Origin: an uncultured Comamonadaceae bacterium
GTDB lineage: Bacteria > Pseudomonadota > Gammaproteobacteria > Burkholderiales > Burkholderiaceae_C
Reading direction: 5' to 3'
Assembly (NCBI GenBank): GCA_937871735.1
Contig: CALMOI010000153.1
Span: 1 to 5,458, forward strand
DNA: 5,458 nt
The translations under genes and the position numbers were made by a program. Of this stretch, positions 1 to 4,725 are shown in pieces. The notes beneath the pieces were generated by a model. That model ran no database searches. It was not told where the DNA came from and saw only the letters and a program-made list of their open reading frames with translations. The number at the start of each line of letters is the position of its first letter. Position 1 is the first letter of the stretch.

Positions 1-365
1 CCCGGCAGCAGCGTGAACAGGCCCGCGCCCACACACGCTTGAAAGTACAAACCGCGCATCGCCTTGCGGTGCCCGGCAATGTCGTGGTGGAGCAAACGCC
101 GAAAGCCGGTGTACAGGCCCCAGAGCGTCAGCGGCACCAACAGATGCAGGGGGCTGTAACCCGCAATGTTGGGCAGCCGGTCGTCGCGGATGAACATCGC
201 CGAGGCCGCTGATGCCAGCATCAGCGTGATCCATGCATAGCCCGCTGCGCGGTGCCACCGGGGCCGTTGCAGCGCACCTTGGCGCGCCCACAGCGCAACC
301 GGGCCGATGAGCAACGCGCCCAAAGCGGCGCTCAAATGCAAGGTGATGGCGGGGGTGAGTGGCAT
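1..365 (-). CDS. DUF2306-family integral membrane protein, C-terminus cut by window edge
   Basis: The reading frame opens at an ATG at 365 on the minus strand and stays open to the window edge, giving 121 complete codons and no stop. The protein is strongly hydrophobic, with about four membrane segments near residues 6-27, 40-57, 69-88 and 103-120. The pattern matches my memory of DUF2306 (PF10067) membrane proteins: an N-terminal LTPAI-type start, a WHRAAGYAW segment, the FIRDDRLPNIAGYSPLHLL stretch, then DIAGHRKAMRGLY and a final GLFTLLPG. The function of this family is not established. No convincing Shine-Dalgarno sequence precedes the ATG. A GTG 30 bases upstream (395) is in frame, but the family resemblance begins at the ATG. 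The gene is divergent from uppP and I see no functional link. The fold call is fairly sure; a role cannot be given. Confidence 0.8.
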   Translation of the reverse strand, partial: MPLTPAITLHLSAALGALLIGPVALWARQGALQRPRWHRAAGYAWITLMLASAASAMFIRDDRLPNIAGYSPLHLLVPLTLWGLYTGFRRLLHHDIAGHRKAMRGLYFQACVGAGLFTLLP

Positions 366-451
366 GGCGGTGGTCTGTCGTGGCAATGCCTGCACTGTGC
401 CGCCGCCCTCGCGCTGGCACCAGCGCCATGCGACGAAATGCAGTCCCGGCT

Positions 452-494
452 GCGTGAAACGTCATCAGCCAGCGTGAACTGTGCGTCATCAGCC
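452..494. repeat. Imperfect tandem direct repeat upstream of uppP
   Basis: Two copies of a unit follow each other. GCGTGAA occurs at 452-458 and 472-478, and CGTCATCAGCC occurs at 460-470 and 484-494. The second unit carries about four extra bases between the two conserved blocks. The repeat lies in the divergent region between the DUF2306 gene and uppP, 46 bases before the uppP start. It could be a local duplication or a pair of regulator sites. No known operator is recognised. Confidence 0.6.
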
Positions 495-510
495 TAGGGA
501 TAACCCCGGT

Positions 511-516
511 GATAAT
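511..516 (+). promoter_or_regulatory. uppP: Possible -10 element for uppP
   Basis: GATAAT matches the sigma-70 -10 consensus at five of six positions and lies 24 bases before the uppP start codon, which would give a very short leader. No good -35 hexamer is visible 16-18 bases upstream, where the second copy of the tandem repeat ends. The call is weak and would need an activator or transcript mapping to stand. Confidence 0.25.
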
Positions 517-539
517 TCCGCATCTTTCAAGGAGCGTTT

Positions 540-1364
540 GTGGACATCGTATTGCTGATCAAAGCCGCCATCATGGGCGTGGTTGAGGGGTTGACCGAGT
601 TCTTGCCGATCTCGTCAACAGGGCATCTGATCTTGGCGGGCGCACTGCTCGGCATGGATGATGACAAGGGTAAGGTCTTCGACATTGCGATCCAGACCGG
701 CGCGATTTTGGCGGTCATCATCGTGTACTGGCAGCGGCTGCGCGACAACTTCGCCGCCTTGCCGACTGACAAGAAAGCCCAGCGTTTCACCCTGAATGTG
801 TTCATCGCTTTCTTGCCCGCCGTGGTGCTGGGTTTGCTGTTTGGCAAGGTGATCAAAGAGCATTTGTTCACCCCGGTGGTGGTGGCCAGCACCTTCATCA
901 TTGGCGGCTTCATCATCTTGTGGGCTGAAAAGCGTCCGGCCAGCACCGTGCGTATTCACAGCGTGGATGAGATGAGCCCGCTGGACGCGCTCAAGGTTGG
1001 CTTGGTGCAGTGCTTTGCCATGATTCCCGGCACCAGCCGCTCGGGCTCGACCATCATCGGTGGCATGTTGCTGGGCTTGTCACGCCAAACGGCGACCGAC
1101 TTCTCTTTCTTCTTGGCGATTCCGACGCTGATTGGCGCTGGTTTTTACAGCCTGTACAAAGAGCGCGCCTTGCTCAGCGTGGCTGATGCGCCGGTGTTTG
1201 CGGTGGGGCTGGTGCTGTCGTTCATCAGCGCGTGGATTTGCGTGCGTTGGTTGCTGCGCTACATCGCCACCCACAGCTTTGTGGTGTTCGCCTGGTACCG
1301 CATCGCTTTTGGCATTGTGGTGCTGGCCACCGCATGGACAGGCGCGGTGAAGTGGGCGGCTTGA
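540..1364 (+). CDS. uppP: Undecaprenyl-diphosphate phosphatase (UppP/BacA)
   Basis: This inner-membrane enzyme removes a phosphate from undecaprenyl diphosphate, regenerating the lipid carrier used for peptidoglycan and other surface polymers. Extra copies are known to give bacitracin resistance. The 274-residue product has the usual family length. Both signature regions are present: EGLTEFLPISSTGH at residues 16-29, holding the catalytic glutamates E16 and E20 with S26 and H29, and PGTSRSGST at 163-171, whose R167 corresponds to the essential arginine of the Escherichia coli enzyme. Hydrophobic membrane segments fill the rest. The start is GTG, chosen because AAGGAG at 529-534 sits five bases before it and the family's N-terminus begins there. 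The gene stands alone: its left neighbour is divergent and the ABC ATPase gene on its right converges, leaving nine bases between the stop codons. No intact strong terminator is visible. Nothing looks damaged. Confidence 0.97.
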   Translation: MDIVLLIKAAIMGVVEGLTEFLPISSTGHLILAGALLGMDDDKGKVFDIAIQTGAILAVIIVYWQRLRDNFAALPTDKKAQRFTLNVFIAFLPAVVLGLLFGKVIKEHLFTPVVVASTFIIGGFIILWAEKRPASTVRIHSVDEMSPLDALKVGLVQCFAMIPGTSRSGSTIIGGMLLGLSRQTATDFSFFLAIPTLIGAGFYSLYKERALLSVADAPVFAVGLVLSFISAWICVRWLLRYIATHSFVVFAWYRIAFGIVVLATAWTGAVKWAA

Positions 1365-1373
1365 TCGCCTGTT

Positions 1374-2171
1374 TCAGCGGCGGTTTTGGCGGCTGAATTG
1401 CAAGAACGCCTGCTCCAAATCTGCCGCGCCGGTTTGCGTCAGCAGTTCGGCGGGCGGGGCGGCAAACATCAGCCGCGATTGCTGCAACACCAGCAGCACA
1501 TCGGCCTGCGCCACTTCTTGCGCCCAGTGCGTCGTCCACAGCACGCACAGGCCTTGTTCCTTCACCAGCCGCTGCACCAGTTCCAGCAATTGCTGGCGGC
1601 TGGCGGGGTCTAGGCCAACGGTGGCTTCGTCCATCAGCAGCACTTGGGGCGCGTGCAACAGTGATCGCACCAGTTCCACCTTGCGCCGATTGCCGCCCGA
1701 GAGCGTGCGCGCCGGTGCCTGTGCCACGCCCGTCAAACCCGCCCAAGCCAGCCCGTCGGCAATGCGCTGGCGGGCCACTGCCGGAGCCAGTCCGTGCAGA
1801 CCGGCGTGGTAGTGCAGGTTGCCCAGCACAGTCAAATCCAAGTCCAGCGTGGACTGCTGAAACACCACGCCCAAGCGCGCCAGTGCCGCGCAAGGCTGGG
1901 CTGACAAGTCCAAACCCGCTACCTCAATTTGACCTTCGTCAGGCGTGAACAGGCCGCACAGCAACTGAATCAGCGTTGATTTGCCCGCGCCGTTTTCGCC
2001 CAGCAGCGCCACCCACTGACCGGGGTAGAGCGCAAAGTTCACCCCATCGAGCGCCCGCGTGCGGCCATACGATTTGCCCAGTTGGTGTACTCGCAGCGCG
2101 GCAGTGTGTGTGGCATCAGCGGTGGGCGAGGGCGGCGCGGGGGGCGATGACGGTGTGGACGTGTGGGGCAT
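1374..2171 (-). CDS. ABC transporter ATP-binding protein, PQQ alcohol dehydrogenase-associated (PedC partner)
   Basis: This is the cytoplasmic ATPase that should power the PedC-type permease encoded at 4726 onward. All nucleotide-binding motifs are intact in the 265-residue product: Walker A GENGAGKST at 58-66, Q-loop at 105-106 (VVFQQ), signature LSGGN at 157-161, Walker B VLLMDE at 177-182, D-loop GLD at 186-188 and H-loop histidine 215 (TTHW). The QQSTLDLDLTVLGNLHYHAGLHGL stretch after the Q-loop resembles the TIGR03864 family (PQQ-dependent alcohol dehydrogenase system ATPase), from memory. The frame is open further upstream to a GTG at 2312, but those 47 residues look non-coding and overlap the candidate promoters, so I chose the ATG at 2171. 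No clear Shine-Dalgarno precedes it. Residues 4-24 form a Pro/Ser/Thr-rich tail before the domain begins near residue 25. The gene is divergent from the rest of the transporter operon, an unusual arrangement. Confidence is high for the ATPase and good for the subfamily. Confidence 0.92.
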   Translation of the reverse strand: MPHTSTPSSPPAPPSPTADATHTAALRVHQLGKSYGRTRALDGVNFALYPGQWVALLGENGAGKSTLIQLLCGLFTPDEGQIEVAGLDLSAQPCAALARLGVVFQQSTLDLDLTVLGNLHYHAGLHGLAPAVARQRIADGLAWAGLTGVAQAPARTLSGGNRRKVELVRSLLHAPQVLLMDEATVGLDPASRQQLLELVQRLVKEQGLCVLWTTHWAQEVAQADVLLVLQQSRLMFAAPPAELLTQTGAADLEQAFLQFSRQNRR

Positions 2172-2273
2172 GGCGATGAGCAAAGTGGGTTCAGAAAGCC
2201 GCGAGCGTACAACGAGCGCAAGGCTGGCGCTCAGTGTTGCAAGATGGAGCAAGTGCTGCCGAAAAGAGCAGTC

Positions 2274-2302
2274 TTGCAGCGGGTTACCAGCCGGGGTATA
2301 CC
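2274..2302 (+). promoter_or_regulatory. Candidate sigma-70 promoter for the propeller-binding protein-permease operon
   Basis: TTGCAG at 2274-2279 and TATACC at 2297-2302 are separated by 17 bases, the ideal spacing. Each hexamer matches the consensus only moderately. Transcription would begin near 2309, leaving a leader of about 158 bases before the start at 2467. The -10 lies in the palindrome GGTATACC (2295-2302). This is inferred from sequence only. Confidence 0.33.
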
Positions 2303-2322
2303 GGGTTAACACTCGGTTTCAG
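2295..2322 (-). promoter_or_regulatory. Candidate promoter for the divergent ABC ATPase gene
   Basis: Read on the minus strand, CTGAAA (2322-2317) and TATACC (2300-2295) are 16 bases apart. The -10 uses the same GGTATACC palindrome as the plus-strand candidate, so the two promoters would overlap. Initiation near 2289 fits an ATPase start at 2171 and argues against the upstream GTG at 2312. The hexamers are only moderate matches. Confidence 0.27.
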
Positions 2323-2395
2323 CGGGGTCTGCGCTCCTGATAGCCTCATCTGCCAAGGCGAGCGACTGGTCTGCTTTTTGCGTTCTGATGCATGA

Positions 2396-2410
2396 AGCGG
2401 GCCACCCGCT
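2396..2410 (+). other. Short perfect hairpin in the presumed leader of the propeller gene
   Basis: AGCGGG (2396-2401) and CCCGCT (2405-2410) are perfect inverted repeats around a three-base CCA loop. No T-run follows on either strand, so it is not a standard terminator. It lies 56 bases before the chosen start of the propeller gene and would be in its leader RNA if the candidate promoter is right. It may be chance in GC-rich DNA. Confidence 0.35.
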
Positions 2411-2453
2411 GCCTGACTGCAACGCCCCGCAGCAGCGCACATCACAACAACAT

Positions 2454-2458
2454 GGAGA
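2454..2458 (+). promoter_or_regulatory. Ribosome binding site that decides the propeller gene start
   Basis: GGAGA at 2454-2458 sits eight bases before the ATG at 2467. It is the only good Shine-Dalgarno among the candidate in-frame starts (ATGs at 2392, 2452, 2467 and 2521), so it favours the 339-residue form. Confidence 0.65.
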
Positions 2459-2466
2459 CAGACTGC

Positions 2467-3486
2467 ATGAATCACCGCGTCCCCCGCTGGAACGCCGCTG
2501 TCCTGACGGCACTCAGTTTGATGACCCCACGCCACCTCGCCCGCACTCTGTTGAGCAGCTTGCTGTTGGCCAGCGCTGGGTTGGCTACGGCCCAGGTCTA
2601 CGTCAGCAGCGAAAAAGACAACCAAATTCTGGTGCTGCAACCCGACGGCACGCCCATCAAAACCATCCCGGTCTGCAAGCGTCCGCGTCACATGGCTTGG
2701 ACGGGCGGCGGCAAGCAAATTCTGGTGGCCTGCGGCGACAGCAACCAGCTGGGCGTGGTCGATGTCGAGGCGGGCAAGCTGGTGGACAGCATCCCCACCG
2801 CCGAAAGCCCTGAAATGTTCAGCTTGTCGCCCGACGGTAAAACCGCTTACGTCTCGATTGAAGAAGACAGCGAACTGGCCGCCTACGACCTGACCAGCAA
2901 AAAGCCCGTGTTCGCCATCAAAACCGGCGGCGAGCCCGAAGGCGTGCAAGTCTCGCCCGATGGCAAAACCGCCTACGTCACCTCCGAAGTCGCCAGCGTG
3001 GTCTACGTGATGGACTTGGCCCAGCGCAAAGCCGTGGCGCAGATCAAAGTCGGCAAGCGCCCGCGCCGCTTTGCCCTGAGCCCCGATGGCAAGGAACTGT
3101 GGGTCAGCAACGAGCTGGGGGCCAGCGTCAGCGTGATCGACACCGCCAGCCGCAGCGTCAAGCAAACCATTGCTTTTGAGCTGCCCGGCATGCGCCAAAC
3201 CGACATCACACCCGTGGCCTTGGTCATGACCCCCGACGGCAAAACTGCCTGGGTCACGCTGGGCCGGGCCAACCATGTGGCCGAAGTCGATGTCGCCAGC
3301 CACACCGTGCGCCGCGTGGTGCTGGTGGGCAAGCGGGCTTGGGGCGCAACCCTGAGTCGTGACGGCTCGCGCTTGTACGTGACCAACGGCTTGTCCGACG
3401 ACCTGTCCATCGTCGATACCGCTGCTGGCCGCGCCATCAAGACCGTGGCCGCTGGACGGGTGCCGCACAGCATCCTCGTCAAATGA
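2467..3486 (+). CDS. Secreted YVTN-type beta-propeller protein, PQQ-dependent catabolism-associated
   Basis: The product (339 residues) is predicted to be exported and to fold as a seven-bladed propeller. An N-terminal signal region ends in a hydrophobic run (LLSSLLLASAGLA) and an Ala-Thr-Ala cleavage site after residue 42. The mature part shows SPDGK-type turns at residues 79, 121, 163, 205, 255 and 297, spaced exactly 42 residues apart except for an eight-residue insertion (near FELPGMRQTD) before the fifth. The first and last strands probably close the seventh blade. Segments such as KRPR, EPEGVQVSPDGKT and KELWVSNELGASVSVID match my memory of TIGR03866, which co-occurs with PQQ alcohol dehydrogenases. 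The molecular role of this family is unproven; binding a metal or docking a partner is possible. The start is set by GGAGA at 2454-2458. An ATG at 2521 would give a shorter, more typical signal peptide but lacks a ribosome site. The mature protein has just two cysteines, C70 and C89. The next gene overlaps its stop codon. Confidence 0.92.
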   Translation: MNHRVPRWNAAVLTALSLMTPRHLARTLLSSLLLASAGLATAQVYVSSEKDNQILVLQPDGTPIKTIPVCKRPRHMAWTGGGKQILVACGDSNQLGVVDVEAGKLVDSIPTAESPEMFSLSPDGKTAYVSIEEDSELAAYDLTSKKPVFAIKTGGEPEGVQVSPDGKTAYVTSEVASVVYVMDLAQRKAVAQIKVGKRPRRFALSPDGKELWVSNELGASVSVIDTASRSVKQTIAFELPGMRQTDITPVALVMTPDGKTAWVTLGRANHVAEVDVASHTVRRVVLVGKRAWGATLSRDGSRLYVTNGLSDDLSIVDTAAGRAIKTVAAGRVPHSILVK

Positions 3487-4685
3487 GCCGCGCCATGTTG
3501 AAACCGCTGCGCCCTTGGCTTATCGCCGCCGTGCTGGGTAGCGTCATCCAACTAGGCTGGGCCGCCGGTATTACCAATTGGCAAGTGCTGGTGGTCGGCC
3601 TGAAAGACGACCCGCGCTACGAGCGCAACACCTTGGAGCGCGCCTACCCCGGCCACAGCGCTGGTCGCCCGCTGGCCGGTGCGCAAGTCGCGCTAGAAGA
3701 AAGCCGCCCCACGCTGGACTTGGCCGGCCACCAGCTCAAGCTGCAAAGCCTGGAATGGGACGGCCAAAACGCCGCCGGGCTGCGCCAGGAGCTGGACAAG
3801 CGCGGCGCGCAGTACCTGCTGCTCGACCTGCCCGCCGCCCAGCAAAAAGCGCTGATGCCCGAGGTGGCGGCGCTCAAGACCAAACCCATCGTCTTCAACG
3901 TCAGCGAGGGCAGCGACGAGCTGCGCGGCAGCGCCTGCCACCCGCAGTGGCTGCACACCCTGCCCAGCGACCGCATGCGCGCCGATGCCGTGGCCCAGTG
4001 GTTGGCCGGGCGCAATTGGCGCGACGTGCTCTGGCTGGTCGGCCCCCGGCCTGCTGATGCACAGCAGCGCGAGGTCTGGCAGGGCGCGTTCAAGCGCTAC
4101 GGCATCAAGGTCAAGGCCGAGCGCAAATTCGTTTTGTCGGGCGACCCGCGCCAGCGCGACTTGGGCAACCCGCGCCTGTTGACCGCCGAGCCCAGCCACG
4201 ACGCCGTGCTGGTGCTGGACACCGACGGCGAATTTGCCCGCACCTTGCCCTACAACACCGCCCAACCGCGCCCGGTACTGGGCGATGCGGGCTTGGTGCC
4301 GCTGGCGTGGCATCCGCAGTGGGATCGCTACGGCGCACCGCAGCTCACGCGCCGCTTTATCAAGCAAGCGGGCCGCCCCATGCAGGGCCACGACTGGGCC
4401 GCCTGGGTGGCCGTCAAAGCCATCGTCGCCGCGCTGGACGATCAGCCCAAAGCCACCTTGCCCCAGCAACTGCAAGCCCTGCGCAGCGGCAAAGTGACCA
4501 TCGACGGCTTCAAGGGCGGCACGGTGAGCTTCCGCCCCTGGGACGGCCAGTTGCGCCAGCCCATCTTTTTGGCGCACGGCGACGGCGTGGCCGCCACCGC
4601 GCCCTTAGAAGGCGCGATGCATCCGCGCGATGTGCTCGACACCCTGGGTGCCGACTCGGGCGACAGCGCCTGCAAAAACCGCTGA
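3483..4685 (+). CDS. Periplasmic substrate-binding-like protein of the PQQ alcohol dehydrogenase ABC system
   Basis: This 400-residue protein is likely a periplasmic type I (amino-acid-binding-like) receptor working with the ATPase and the PedC-type permease. Residues 1-28 form a Sec signal peptide, with arginine and lysine followed by a hydrophobic core ending GWAA. The mature part matches the TIGR03863 pattern as I remember it: KDDPRY at 41-46, a GAQVALEES helix near 66-74, a central S/A-C-H then LHTLPSDRMRADAVAQWL segment, LAWHPQWDRYGAPQL, FRPWDGQLRQPI at 350-361 and LDTLG at 385-389 close to the C-terminus. It contains only two cysteines, C152 and C397, which could form a disulfide. The start codon overlaps the propeller stop as ATGA and has no own ribosome site, suggesting translational coupling; an ATG at 3495 is an alternative start. 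The ligand is not evident from sequence: an alcohol-derived metabolite or a lanthanide complex are the candidates suggested by relatives. Confidence 0.92.
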   Translation: MSRAMLKPLRPWLIAAVLGSVIQLGWAAGITNWQVLVVGLKDDPRYERNTLERAYPGHSAGRPLAGAQVALEESRPTLDLAGHQLKLQSLEWDGQNAAGLRQELDKRGAQYLLLDLPAAQQKALMPEVAALKTKPIVFNVSEGSDELRGSACHPQWLHTLPSDRMRADAVAQWLAGRNWRDVLWLVGPRPADAQQREVWQGAFKRYGIKVKAERKFVLSGDPRQRDLGNPRLLTAEPSHDAVLVLDTDGEFARTLPYNTAQPRPVLGDAGLVPLAWHPQWDRYGAPQLTRRFIKQAGRPMQGHDWAAWVAVKAIVAALDDQPKATLPQQLQALRSGKVTIDGFKGGTVSFRPWDGQLRQPIFLAHGDGVAATAPLEGAMHPRDVLDTLGADSGDSACKNR

Positions 4686-4707
4686 TCTGTTTACCGCTGT
4701 TCACCGT

Positions 4708-4724
4708 CCCTGAAAGGGTCGCCC
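4708..4724 (+). promoter_or_regulatory. pedC: Ribosome binding site of the permease gene inside alternative small hairpins
   Basis: The Shine-Dalgarno AAAGGG (4713-4718) lies seven bases before the permease ATG. Its GGG can pair with CCC at 4708-4710 (CCCT-GAA-AGGG) or with CCC at 4722-4724 (GGG-TCG-CCC). Both stems are very short, so an effect on translation is only possible. The ribosome site itself is well supported. Confidence 0.55.
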
Positions 4725-4725
4725 C

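Noticed and set aside
252..497. An 81-codon plus-strand open frame near the left end
   Set aside because: It is antisense to the DUF2306 gene for its first half, has no domain or membrane pattern, and runs through the tandem repeat.
493..498. CCTAGG palindrome before uppP
   Set aside because: A six-base palindrome alone is not evidence of a regulator site; it only touches the end of the repeat.
1355..1373. Possible terminator hairpin GGCG/CGCC after uppP
   Set aside because: The stem has only four pairs, overlaps the stop codon and is followed by only TGTTT, too weak to call.
2172..2312. N-terminal extension of the ABC ATPase to a GTG at 2312
   Set aside because: The extra 47 residues show no family resemblance, no ribosome site precedes the GTG, and the stretch overlaps the candidate divergent promoters.
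2284..3468. A 394-codon open frame on the minus strand across the propeller gene
   Set aside because: It is the antisense shadow of a GC-rich gene: His/Gly/Ala-rich with no recognisable domain, while the plus-strand frame has a signal peptide and regular propeller repeats.
3693..4577. A 294-codon minus-strand open frame inside the binding-protein gene
   Set aside because: Its composition is typical of an antisense shadow and the plus-strand protein matches a known family along its whole length.
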